Shown piece by piece: positions 33,782-43,317 of a stretch of DNA of 64,000 nucleotides. Origin of the DNA: Hemileia vastatrix (lineage: Eukaryota; Basidiomycota; Pucciniomycetes; Pucciniales; Zaghouaniaceae). Location: NCBI GenBank assembly GCA_030280995.1, contig JASXTE010000002.1, forward strand, positions 26,943,683 to 27,007,682. The letters run 5' to 3'. Position 1 is the first letter of the stretch; each line of letters begins with the position of its first letter. Both the position numbers and the translations under genes were made by a program. Under the pieces are notes generated by a model. The model was not told the DNA's origin and made no database searches. It saw only the letters and a program-made list of their open reading frames with translations.

Positions 33782-36700
33782 GTAAATCTGGAAGGCAGGA
33801 TGAAACCTTGAGACCTATAGAGGCTGGGAATAGTAGACAGTTATCTCATGTATCCAATCCATTACTTTTAATTGCTACCTCAATGATTAATCCTGATATG
33901 GCTGTGATTGATGAAACTCTTGACCCTGAGTTCTATGAGAGCCTGGAAAGTTACTCAGTTTCCTTATTGAGAAACACTCCAGATGTAGTAAAGATTAATG
34001 ATGAGTACTTGAGAGATATTATTGCCAAACAAAACCATATAATGAACAATATGCAATTGACTCAGAGATATAATACTTTGTTAACTGATAAGGGTTATCA
34101 AGCATTAAGAAGTGAATCACAGAGAGTCTCTGATGAATTGTCTCATTACAAAGCAACCCATGAAAAGAAAGTTGATTTATGGCAAAATATAAAAAATTAT
34201 TTGTCTAAACTGAAAGATACTGTATCTGCCTGTTGCCAGGAGGTGGAGATAAATAAGATGAATCTGAAAAGATTGAATGACCATTTTTCATCTTTTCAAA
34301 ATAAGAATCAGTTATCTTTTGAAACAATCAAAGAGAGTTTATCTAGTCTTCCAAGATTGAAAACTAGACTAACAACCATTGAGGAGAAATTGAACTCATT
34401 GTTTATTGATCAAAATTATTCTGAGATTTCTTTGAAGGAACAAATAGTACAGGATGCTCCAGAGTTACCTGTGGCTAGTTCATCTAAAAGTAAATTAGTT
34501 CCAGAAATACCTGTTGATAACACTGAGTTTCCATCAAAAACTGATGATGCACCAGGATCTGCAACAGAATTAAACAATGAGATTTCAGCACAATTAGAGA
34601 AATTACAGCTGCTTCTTACTCAGAAACAAGCTAGTACTAAGGAGACTCCTTCAAATCAAAAGAATTGGCCAAAACTTGACCAGTACCCAACATTTGATGG
34701 TGATTCTTCCTCTGATTGGCAACAATTTATTTGCAGAATTGATAATTTAAAAAATTCTTACAAACTCCCAGATGAGGAAATTGTGTCCAAATTAATTTCT
34801 TTGTTTACTAATGTTGCCCTGATGTGGTATGAATCTGTTCTCCTGGATGGGAATGACTACTCATGGGAGGATTGGAAGAAATTAATTAAAGCACAATTTG
34901 GTGGCTCCAAGTTCAGAATGGCTCAACAAAGGCAGTATGAGGAAACTAAATATAGCTCTTCTACTGATAAAACTATTGAGTTTTTAATGAAACTTGTAAA
35001 AATCTTAAGGGCAATGGACCCAAATATGGATTTTGATTTATGGAAGGACAGGATCCTCTATAAATTACCAATGTCTCTGAGAGACTTGATTGTGGCTAGG
35101 ACTGAGTTCTCCAAAGAACCCTCTTCTTTCATTAATACTTGCAATGAGATACTTCTAAACAATAAGTATGATGCAAGAAGATTCATTCCTAGGACCCCTT
35201 TGGAGAAACCCTCCACTTACCAACAAAAACCTCAGGAAAAGGTTGGTAAACCTTCTGCCCCTGTTGCACCAAAGAAATATGCAACAAACACTTGCTTCAA
35301 GTGCAACAAGCCTTGGCAGAAAGGCCATGTTTGTGACAGGAAGATAAATCTTGTAGAACAAACAGAGGAGCATGCTGATGACACAGTGGCACTGGACGAT
35401 ACATCAAGTGATTGTGCTAGCAATATTTCATATGAATCTCAACAAGAAATCTTGATGCTGGAAGAGGATATTCATTATTTAAATACTATTGACATTGATA
35501 ATAATGATTTATCTACAGTTGAGGATGCTGAGATCATAAAGAACATTGAGGATAACTCAATTGTTATTGCCCCTCTTAAGGCACCAGTCTTGAATAATGG
35601 AACCAGCATTGAAGTTGTTCTGGATTCTGGAGCTGGAGGAAGTGTAGTATCTGAAAGAGCACTTGCCTCAGTAGATCAAGACTATAAATCTAAACTGTTG
35701 CATATCATTTCTGAAAATTGGAGAGGGTATGGCTCTGTTTTGTCCCCCATTGGTAAATACAAAGCCACAGTGTTTTTTAAATATAACAATGGTTTTGTAA
35801 GAGCTATTTGTTATTTTGTTGTCATGAAAAATGATAACTTGAGCAATTGGTTTATTGTAGGGAATGATATTTTAACCAAGTATGGCATAAAATTGGATCC
35901 TTCAAACCAATGTTTCACAATGGGGTTGAATGGGAAGAGAAAATTTAAAATTTCCTCCTCTAAAAAATTATTAAAACCAGAATTGAACACATGTAATTCT
36001 GTGGTTCAATATAAAGGAAGATCTACAAAGGAAATGCATGCCCTTATGTCTGAAATTGACAATGCCTCTTTTGGAGAACAACTTTCTGGTGAGGATAAAG
36101 ATTCCATCATTAACTTGATAAAGTCTTTTCCTATGGCCTTTACTCATGGGTCACATGAACTGGGATTAGTTAAAGAAGAAATGAAACTTTCATTGTCTTG
36201 CCCATTAACTGATATACCACCTAGTTTAAAGAAGAAGCCTTATCCTGCTTCTCCCACAAAGAGAAAAGATATTGAAGATAATATCTCTACCCTTTTAAAA
36301 ATGAATATTATTGAAAAGGTAGTTGAAACACCTAAATATTGTGTTATCTCACCTGTCCTAATTTCTTATGAGAAAGATAAAGCCAGGTTATGTGGTGATT
36401 ATAGAGCACTAAATACTTATACTGTTGATGATATCTATCCTTTACCTAGAATCAGCTCTATACATGCTACTTTACAGGGTGCTAAATATATCAGCTGTTT
36501 GGATGGTAATAAGGGATATCACCAGGTGCCTGTTGAGAAGAACTCTCAGAACTTTCTGATGATTGCCACTCATATGGGTATTTATAAGTATATTAGGATG
36601 CCATTTGGCCCTAAAAATGCCCCTTCTGTTTTCCAAAAAGTAATGGATAACACATTCCATCAAGAGATAATTGAAGGTTGGCTGATGGTTTATATTGATG

Positions 36701-37515
36701 ATATCATTATATTCTCAAAAACATTTGAGGACCATCTTAAACACCTGTGTAAAGTATTCCAGAAAATGGATGAAATAAATATGACACTTGCTTTGAAGAA
36801 ATGTAAATTTGGTTTCCATTCTTTAAAAGTTCTTGGTCATGTTGTTTCAGGCTTACAGATATGTGTTGACCAGAACAAAGTGGCAGCCATACAACAGGTG
36901 AAAGCTCCTACAACAGTGAGAGAGCTCCAAAGTTTTTTGGGAATGTGTGGATACTATAGACAGTATATTAAAAATTACCAAGTCATAGCTTTACCCCTTA
37001 CCCAATTAACTAGAAAGGATGATGCTTTTGTCTGGAATAGTGAAAGACAAAGAGCCTTTGACACTATGAAACACTGTTTGATGTCAGCACCAATTCTTGC
37101 TTTACCTGACTTTGATCAACCATTTGTTTTGTACACTGATGCCAGTTTTATTGGTCTTGGTGCTGCCCTCCATCAAAAACAAGTGATAAATGATAAAGTT
37201 TCAGAGGTAGTAATTTGTTATATTTCAAGAACCTTGAGAAATAGTAAATTGAAATATGGTGCTACTCAATTAGAGTGTTTAGCTGTAGTATGGGCTCTGG
37301 AAAAGCTTCATTATTACCTAGATGACCAGAAATTTGAACTTGTCACTGACTGCAGTGCAGTTAAATCCCTATTAAGCTTGAAAACACCTAATAGACATAT
37401 GTTTAGATGGCAGCTGGCTGTTCAAGAATACAGAGGGAGAATGACAATTATTCACAGAGCTGGTATTGGTCACTCAAATGTGGATATTTTTATCAAGGTT
37501 ACCCTTACCAAATGA
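33112..37515 (+). CDS. Gag-Pol polyprotein (Gag, protease, RT, RNase H), frameshifted at the end
   Basis: The polyprotein of the nested Ty3 element. From ATG 33112: a low-complexity N-terminal region that overlaps another frame; coiled-coil-like segments (aa 300-460); a Gag core (WPKLDQYPTFDG, aa 520-680); a zinc knuckle CFKCNKPWQKGHVC (aa ~728, CX2CX7HXC type); a pepsin-like protease with DSGAGG (aa ~837); reverse transcriptase with LCGDYRALNTY and YIDD (aa ~1194); and RNase H with LYTDASFIGLGA (aa ~1341). Relative to the copy at 61089-63374, one extra T in the run at 37487-37491 shifts the frame, giving an early stop at 37515 instead of running into integrase. Whether translation starts at 33112 or further in is uncertain because of the conserved leader intron. 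Confidence 0.85.
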   Translation: MTDQSGFASREEELDLIDYDEPTSVSSPLTRRISQTNKSLPQTGCGNGRSRNPSGQYSGSETQDKPTRRASKRLQDKKDAVVPADKESVNPHKGVKDRQLKTKGKGRCLGRMGEKKKYFSPREKKTSSSQGSTTIGSPIPRDGRSVQVAVGLAQHTVGLLSSKSASITSRRSIKAHPGKPHSSPPLSRRQKKKETQYGDTQQTLVCPSIDSQVPFLVADSVPLGKSGRQDETLRPIEAGNSRQLSHVSNPLLLIATSMINPDMAVIDETLDPEFYESLESYSVSLLRNTPDVVKINDEYLRDIIAKQNHIMNNMQLTQRYNTLLTDKGYQALRSESQRVSDELSHYKATHEKKVDLWQNIKNYLSKLKDTVSACCQEVEINKMNLKRLNDHFSSFQNKNQLSFETIKESLSSLPRLKTRLTTIEEKLNSLFIDQNYSEISLKEQIVQDAPELPVASSSKSKLVPEIPVDNTEFPSKTDDAPGSATELNNEISAQLEKLQLLLTQKQASTKETPSNQKNWPKLDQYPTFDGDSSSDWQQFICRIDNLKNSYKLPDEEIVSKLISLFTNVALMWYESVLLDGNDYSWEDWKKLIKAQFGGSKFRMAQQRQYEETKYSSSTDKTIEFLMKLVKILRAMDPNMDFDLWKDRILYKLPMSLRDLIVARTEFSKEPSSFINTCNEILLNNKYDARRFIPRTPLEKPSTYQQKPQEKVGKPSAPVAPKKYATNTCFKCNKPWQKGHVCDRKINLVEQTEEHADDTVALDDTSSDCASNISYESQQEILMLEEDIHYLNTIDIDNNDLSTVEDAEIIKNIEDNSIVIAPLKAPVLNNGTSIEVVLDSGAGGSVVSERALASVDQDYKSKLLHIISENWRGYGSVLSPIGKYKATVFFKYNNGFVRAICYFVVMKNDNLSNWFIVGNDILTKYGIKLDPSNQCFTMGLNGKRKFKISSSKKLLKPELNTCNSVVQYKGRSTKEMHALMSEIDNASFGEQLSGEDKDSIINLIKSFPMAFTHGSHELGLVKEEMKLSLSCPLTDIPPSLKKKPYPASPTKRKDIEDNISTLLKMNIIEKVVETPKYCVISPVLISYEKDKARLCGDYRALNTYTVDDIYPLPRISSIHATLQGAKYISCLDGNKGYHQVPVEKNSQNFLMIATHMGIYKYIRMPFGPKNAPSVFQKVMDNTFHQEIIEGWLMVYIDDIIIFSKTFEDHLKHLCKVFQKMDEINMTLALKKCKFGFHSLKVLGHVVSGLQICVDQNKVAAIQQVKAPTTVRELQSFLGMCGYYRQYIKNYQVIALPLTQLTRKDDAFVWNSERQRAFDTMKHCLMSAPILALPDFDQPFVLYTDASFIGLGAALHQKQVINDKVSEVVICYISRTLRNSKLKYGATQLECLAVVWALEKLHYYLDDQKFELVTDCSAVKSLLSLKTPNRHMFRWQLAVQEYRGRMTIIHRAGIGHSNVDIFIKVTLTK

Positions 37516-39133
37516 TGACTCAAATCCTGCTTATGATCCTGAGGATGAAATTATCCATATCCATGGGATATATGTGGTTGATATGGAGGAAGAGCTATTA
37601 CAGCTTATTCTGGAATCATATGATAAGGACACTGACTTGAAAAAGTTATGCACCATATTAAATGATCCAAAGAATGCTTCAATACAAGCATTAATTAAAA
37701 CCCTTCCACCAAAGTACCAAAAAGGTTTGGAAAAAGGAAAATTTTCAATTGATGAAGGATATCTATATTATAGAAGAAAGTTGAGTAATGTTATTGTTAT
37801 TCCTCCTTCTATGAAAGAAATCATCTTGAAAATTTGTCATGATGACATATTAGCTGGACATTTTGATCTTGAAAAAACAATGATCAGAATTAAGAACACT
37901 GCTTGGTGGGCTAATATGTCTGAGGACACAAAATTATATGTTGAATCCTGTGATTCATGCCAAAAATCAAAAAGATTAACTGGTAAAAGAGCAGGATTAA
38001 TGCAACATATTGAACCTCCTGATGCTCCATGGCAAATAATAAACATGGACTTTGTAACAGGATTACCTATTGCTGGTAAAGACAGTTATAACTCTTGTTG
38101 GGTTATTGTGGACAGATTCACAAAATTGTGTAAATTTATCCCTACCCACAAGGATGTTTCCACTAAAGAATTAGCTTTCTTATGGTGGTCTCATATGCTT
38201 AATACTGCAGGTTCTCCTAAAGCCATAATCTCTGACAGAGACCCTAAATTTACTTCTGAATTTTGGATGTCTCTGATGGATGTTTGTGGTTGTGATCTGA
38301 AACTTTCTACTGCCCATCACCCCCAGACTGATGGTTTAGCTGAAAGAATGATTCAGACTTTAGAGGACATGATAAGAAGATATTGTGCCTTTGGCCTTGA
38401 GTATAAAGATAATGACAGATTCACTCATGATTGGGTTACCTTACTTCCTGGGTTAGAATTTGCTTATAATAGCACTGTTCATTCTGTTACTCAAAGAAAG
38501 CCTTTTGAGCTCTGGCTTGGATATGTTCCTAATACTCCTGCCCAAATTCTCAATAACAAAATACCTAAATTGGATATACATCCTGGTGTAAAATCTTTTC
38601 TTCAAATTCAACAACTATGCAGAAATCATGCTCAAAAATGTATTGAAAAATCATTTGAATATGAGAAGAAAAGATGGGACAAATACCATAAAGAATACAC
38701 TTTTAAAAAGGGTGATGAAGTGTTGATTTCTACAGTCCACTTCAACTTACAAGGTAATAACAAATTAAAAGATCCATTTGTTGGTCCTTTTGTTGTCAGA
38801 AGAATGATTGGAGATAATGCAGTTGAAGTTATTCTTTATTCCCCATATGACAGAAAACATCCTGTTTTTCCAATATCTCTTTTGAAACCTTACACATCCA
38901 ATAGTGATTTATTTCCAAGAAGGAGGGGTAGACCAAAGAAAACCCCAAATGAAATCACTGAGACAGCAGAAATTGAAAAAGTATTAAATGACAGAATAGT
39001 CACTGCTGAGAAAGGTACAGAATACTTATTGAGATTCAAGAATAAATCATCTGAATATGATTCTTGGATACCTGGGAAGGAGATATCTAATCTTCCTACT
39101 CTACTAAAAAAGTATAAGAAGAAAAAATCATAG
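37466..39133 (+). CDS. Ty3 integrase with C-terminal chromodomain-like region (Pol, shifted frame)
   Basis: Continuation of Pol after the one-base insertion near 37490. The true polyprotein would enter this frame there, so 37466 is not a biological start. Order: linker, zinc-binding region (CHDDILAGH, then CDSCQKSK; aa ~120-170), catalytic core with INMDFVTGLP, ISDRDPKF and DGLAERMIQ supplying Asp, Asp and Glu (aa ~193, 255, 291), then a C-terminal domain and a chromodomain-like stretch (EYLLRFKNKSSEYDSWIPG, aa ~510-530). Chromodomains direct chromovirus integration toward particular chromatin. The core is intact by eye. Confidence 0.85.
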   Translation: MVTQMWIFLSRLPLPNDDSNPAYDPEDEIIHIHGIYVVDMEEELLQLILESYDKDTDLKKLCTILNDPKNASIQALIKTLPPKYQKGLEKGKFSIDEGYLYYRRKLSNVIVIPPSMKEIILKICHDDILAGHFDLEKTMIRIKNTAWWANMSEDTKLYVESCDSCQKSKRLTGKRAGLMQHIEPPDAPWQIINMDFVTGLPIAGKDSYNSCWVIVDRFTKLCKFIPTHKDVSTKELAFLWWSHMLNTAGSPKAIISDRDPKFTSEFWMSLMDVCGCDLKLSTAHHPQTDGLAERMIQTLEDMIRRYCAFGLEYKDNDRFTHDWVTLLPGLEFAYNSTVHSVTQRKPFELWLGYVPNTPAQILNNKIPKLDIHPGVKSFLQIQQLCRNHAQKCIEKSFEYEKKRWDKYHKEYTFKKGDEVLISTVHFNLQGNNKLKDPFVGPFVVRRMIGDNAVEVILYSPYDRKHPVFPISLLKPYTSNSDLFPRRRGRPKKTPNEITETAEIEKVLNDRIVTAEKGTEYLLRFKNKSSEYDSWIPGKEISNLPTLLKKYKKKKS

Positions 39134-39171
39134 CATTTTTTTTTTATATTATTTTTTTTAGAGTGAGGGAG

Positions 39172-39993
39172 TGTCAGCCAGGCTACTAGACTTACCCAGT
39201 GAAATAAGGAATTATTTACTGGATGAAGCCGCACCTTATCATCTTTAATAATTATTTAATTATCATTTAGTTGCATTAACATTAGTTATAAATTAACTAG
39301 TTACAGAATGTTAAAATTAAATTAATTAATTAAATAAATAAGTAAAATTATAATTATAATTTTGTCCCTTATATTTTCTCTAACACCGTGCTCAATTGAC
39401 AGGTTGGGAAAAATAAAACTTTATATTTAAAAAATAAAATACAAAGATGAAATAAGATTTAAATATTCAAATAATATTAAATATATACAAATAAATCAAA
39501 TTTATTATTTGGAATTGACATTTACAGTAAATATTAAAAATATTGATGTATTTCTGACATACTCTGTAAATACATCTTTTTGACGCCTTCTTTCTGGAAT
39601 AACTTTATTATTTGAAATACTCTTTCTGGAATGTTCTTTTTCTCTCTTTTTTCCTACTGTTTTTAGAATTTGATTTCCGTGCTTTGTCTCTCCTTTGCCT
39701 ATAAAAGGCCTCTCTTTTTGTTGTCTTTTATTCATTCTATCTTACTAAACCATTTTATTACAACAATAACCAATAAAAACTTATTCTTATATATTCTATA
39801 TCATTAGTATTTACAATAACGTAATTCTAATTTATAAATTATATTAATATTTTAATTCTACCTCTTTTATTTGAGTAAAACAATCATTTTTGAATTAAGA
39901 AATACGTACAAATTTGTTGAGAATCCATTTAAACCTTTTAAATCCTAGTAGAACTTTGTACCAAAACTTCTAGACTAAAAGCGTACCTTGACA
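39172..39993 (+). repeat. 3' LTR of the nested Ty3 element (family 1)
   Basis: Complete, TGTCAGCCAGG...CTTGACA, 822 bp, TATA box near 39701. Preceded by the purine tract ending at 39171. It meets the Harbinger transposase sequence GAAACCTTC directly, with no target duplication. Confidence 0.9.
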
Positions 39994-40497
39994 GAAACCT
40001 TCAGCTTGCATTACTTGAGAGGATTCAAGTTGCTGTTCTGGAGTTGGCCAAGCAAAAGTTTGAGACTTGAGGGAAACAATAGCAATCATACAGCGCTTGG
40101 TGTATAATATCACGGTACCATATCCTATGTTAAAGAGATTATCCAAACGTCTTACAGCAGCACCATTTCAATTTGAGCCAAAGCGACATAGAGCAACAGC
40201 AAGTTGGATGGCACAATTACACTGTTTGTTATGAGAATTGTTATGCAAGATAGGATTATCGGAGATGAGTTGATAAAGTTTGAAGAAAGAATCGGGAGAA
40301 GTTCTAAAAAGTTGTGTGAATTTTAAATGAGGAATGTTGAGAATGGAGGCCAGATCATATCGGGGATCATGATAAAGATTTGGCCCCCTGGTGATGATGT
40401 AACACTTTTTGGAAAGAAAACACATATAAGCTAAAGCATCTTCCAAATCAGAGTCAGATTTATATTAAAGAACTAAAAGAAAAGTAATAGCATTCAT
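39994..40497 (-). pseudogene. PIF/Harbinger DDE transposase, N-terminal part
   Basis: Minus-strand frame from ATG 40497 (supported by the aligned ATG in copy B at 7043). It includes LSKKCYI, YHDPRYDL, FKLYQLISDNPIL and CAIQLAVALCRFGS, then NGAAVRRLDNLFNIGYGTV and a Trp-Pro segment, all typical of the region before the DDE core. Stops are TAA at about codon 11 and TGA near 40168. The protein then enters the Ty3 insertion and resumes at 31153. Together the halves are of normal Harbinger transposase size (about 380-400 residues). Confidence 0.8.
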
Positions 40498-40884
40498 TGT
40501 TGAGTGAAGTAGCTTCCTAGTAGAGAGGTGTTTCATTGTTGCCGGTGGAAGGGTTATGTGATGAGGGAAGTGGGAATTCACCGCCAAATGTGCAGTTGGG
40601 GTGTGTAGATAGGAAAAAAAATTAAGTGTTCACCACCAAAATTAAGTAGCATAGAGTGAGGAAAGACTTAAGGATGGCATCAGCAATTATGAGTCATGTG
40701 ACTTTCTTGCAAATCCATCATGGATGAGATTAGTTTGGGATCAGGAATTAGGAATGGAAATTGGGGTATAAGAGGCGGGATAATGCATTTTTGTGGATTT
40801 CTTATCCACTAGCCCTGGGGCTAGAGGATAAGAATCTTCCGCAATTAATAATGTCTGATCCCAGGAAAAAAAATTCCTGATCCC

Positions 40885-40916
40885 TAATTGCGGATCCCTG
40901 AACATTGATACCCCCT
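40885..40916 (-). repeat. Right terminal inverted repeat of the Harbinger element
   Basis: Reverse complement of 24739-24770 without mismatch; ends CCCCCT at 40916 and is followed by AAT. Just inside is a second palindrome-like part, TTTCCTGGGATCAGAC on the minus strand. Confidence 0.85.
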
Positions 40917-40926
40917 AATTTAAAAG

Positions 40927-42072
40927 TTTAATCAAGAATCCCCAGTCGCACAAGAATCAGAATATATAGGCCTTGGAGGCTGAGTATCGACTATGCTTGA
41001 CAGGGACACCACTTCAGAACTGGACAACTGATCTTCAAAGCCTTATATCATTCCTCAGAATCGAAAGATGGCAAGAAAACTGGTTGTGGATTAATTTTCT
41101 TATGAATGGCTTAAACAGAGGAAGCTCTAGCTCAATAAAATCTATAAATACTCTCATGAATGTCATATGCCTGCGGAGGACAAAAGAAGCAATCTTATCA
41201 CTTCCTCAAAAAATTGAGCAAGGAATATCTGTAGAATTATCAGAACCTTGGCACTCAAAACTTACAAAGCTTCAAGAACATTTTTCTGAGTATTATGGGC
41301 CTTCTCGAAACACCAACCTCCCTTGGGACTCAGCTGAGTTTCTCCGAGAACTGTCAATTTTATGGCAATTTCGTAACCACCCTGTCTACGAAAACCCAGA
41401 TCAACCTCCAACATTTCCTTTCACATGGAAACATTCAGCAAAGATTATACATCTAATCAGTCATTTAGAAATTTTCTTAAGGGGATAACGGGGGATAATT
41501 TGTCCCAAGGCTGTTATATTTTCAGAATATGCGGACTTTTTGGAAATGTAAGGAATTCTATTAATTATCTCAATAACTTATTTTTAGCTTAAACAACATT
41601 TCAATATTCTATCCATTGAAACAGTATAAAAAAGGCTTTAGATGACCATTGAATTAGCTACACAGAGCTTGTAGGAAAGTTGAGCATGAAAAAAAGGGAT
41701 GAAAATGTGGACAAATTCAAAAATGATGAAAGATGTCAACTTTTGCTTGGTACAATCAAGGCTTCAGGAGTTGGAATATACTTGAGGTGTGCACAAAATG
41801 TATATATAATGGTAAGTAAAAGAGTCTTATATTGAAATAGAAAAGGTTGAAAAGAGAATTTGTTTAAAATATTGAAACAGGAGCCTATTTGGAATCCAGC
41901 AGTTGAACAGCAAGCAGTTGATCGTCTGTATAGAATGGGCCAACAAAATGAAGTTCATGTACTCAAGTATTTTGTAAGCAGAAGTATTGAATTCAGCATT
42001 TATAAGATACAAAGAAAAAAGATTGATCTATCAATGTATGTGAAATTTTCTTTATATAAAGTTGCATCATAG
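40927..42072 (+). pseudogene. SNF2/Rad5-like ATPase, 3' part
   Basis: After an acceptor (TTAAAAG, 40926) the frame completes the DEAH codon and reads IKNPQSHKNQN, one stop (TAG near 40969), then LTGTPLQN (motif III), RRTKEAILSLP, PKAVIFSEYADFLE (motif IV, near 41500), LLLGTIKASGVG (motif V, near 41739) and PAVEQQAVDRLYRMGQ (motif VI, near 41890). At least one more stop lies near 41486 and one short intron near 41815-41880. Spliced to the part at 23577-24666 it would give a full SNF2 ATPase. Premature stops make it a pseudogene unless unrecognised introns remove them. The end position is approximate. Confidence 0.8.
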
Positions 42073-42169
42073 CTAAAAATATTTATCTGTTCTAATTTTT
42101 TAAGGTTAAGTGTCCCAAACATTGGAAACGAGGAATATGAGTCTTCTAGATTATTGATTAGGAAACTCA

Positions 42170-43317
42170 TCAATAACTCACATTAGAATTTGAAATTTGT
42201 TCAAGTATGTAAGAAATGTTTATTGGGGCTTGACAATTAAGAAGTCTTAATTGTTGAGGATTAAGAGAAGCGTGATATAATAAAGAATAGCAGTCACTTG
42301 GCAAACCCCTGGGGACTGGAAAAGAATTAAAGTGAGTCTTGATTGAGGATACCAAATTTAATCTATCATATAATGCCAAGTTCTTAAGTATTTCTCCTGA
42401 ATAAGAGGAAGATTCTCGGATTTGAATGTGTTTCTGGTCAAGATTTCGTGCAAGTCTTGAGAATTCTTAAGATCTCCATGGCAATAAAATCCGCTTAAAA
42501 GAACCTTCATCATCAATTTTGGTGTCTCAGCAACATTTGAAGTTTTTGAAAAGATTCTCATAGGTTTCACCACTTGGAAGTTGTATAAGAAGGTGAGTTC
42601 GGTTAAAAGAATTCTGAAAAAGATTGTCAAATTTATATAAGCTTGTGTAAAAAAAAAGATAAAAATATTAGTTCTTACTTTCTTTTTTATTTTATATTTA
42701 TACTTTCTTATTTTAACTATTTCACGGAAACTATCAGAATCTTTTCCGAGTTGTAATTTATCAGCATAACCTATAAACCAGCGGTGAAGAACACCCATTT
42801 GATTTAGGTAGGAAATATGAGTAGAGTCCATTGAATAAGAAACCAAATAATTATTTTCCAAAGCTTTATCCCAGTGCTTAATGATAATTTTTGCCAAAAC
42901 TTTATTCCACTCGTGAAACCAATCAAGATTCCAAGCAAACGTTTTTCCAGGAAAGTTGCATTGAAGAAGAAAGTGGATAAAAGCATTGTGGAATATAGCA
43001 GGGATTTGTTCAGAAATACGGTAATTTCGTTCAGGATATGGCAAATTAATATCAATGTTGAGAGAGCTTATATTTAACAATGAAAACCTATGTAGTTGTT
43101 CTTTGGTGGGGTTCAGATTCCATTCATTAGACTGAGGTGAAATATTCAAAAGCACACGACAGAAATTGTAAATAGACCTGCAAAAATGAGAAGTTGATCG
43201 AGGGAGTATCTCATTGAATCTTTTATTTAGTACATGGGTATTAGTAGGTATTTTTCCCTGAGGAAAATAAGAACAAGTAGAGCTCATCATATACGTTATG
43301 AAAATCAAAATGAACAA
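42170..43317 (-). pseudogene. Unrecognised gene convergent with the SNF2-like gene
   Basis: A minus-strand frame starts at or inside 43317 and reads about 190 codons (segments LNIDINLPYPERNYRI, FAWNLDWFHEWNKVLAK, HWDKALENNYLVSYSMDSTH). An intron follows with donor GTAAGAAC near 42680 and acceptor TTTTTCAG near 42616. After it come two stops (TGA near 42530, TAA near 42475) and a further 90 codons to the stop at 42170. I recognise no domain; there is no signal peptide or membrane segment beyond a weakly hydrophobic N-terminus. The conserved-looking amphipathic sequence and good splice sites say it was a real gene. Confidence 0.5.

Larger units (their letters stand above)
31154..39993 (+). mobile_element. 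Ty3-type chromovirus-like retrotransposon, nearly complete
   Basis: Two LTRs of 819 and 822 bp (about a dozen differences by eye) enclose a leader, one long gag-pol frame and a polypurine tract (GAGTGAGGGAG) before the 3' LTR. Integration split the Harbinger transposase. The 5' LTR lacks the first three bases (TGT), and no target duplication is present: CTATA on the left, GAAAC on the right. Low LTR divergence indicates a young insertion, yet the pol frame has one frameshift. The fragment at 20400-21917 and the element at 56440 are relatives. Confidence 0.9.
24739..40916 (+). mobile_element. PIF/Harbinger-like element carrying a Tet-like oxygenase gene (nested Ty3 inside)
   Basis: Left end AGGGGGTATCAATGTTCAGG and the exact reverse complement at the right end define terminal inverted repeats identical over 32 bp. 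Both sides are flanked by AAT, consistent with a 3-bp duplication; PIF/Harbinger normally duplicates 3 bp, usually TWA, and an alternative TA reading is possible. Removing the 8.84-kb Ty3 element at 31154-39993 leaves about 7.3 kb with three genes: trihelix protein (plus), Tet-like oxygenase (minus) and DDE transposase (minus). It sits in an intron of the SNF2-like gene. Copies A (1-6516) and B (6620 on) are relatives. Confidence 0.85.
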
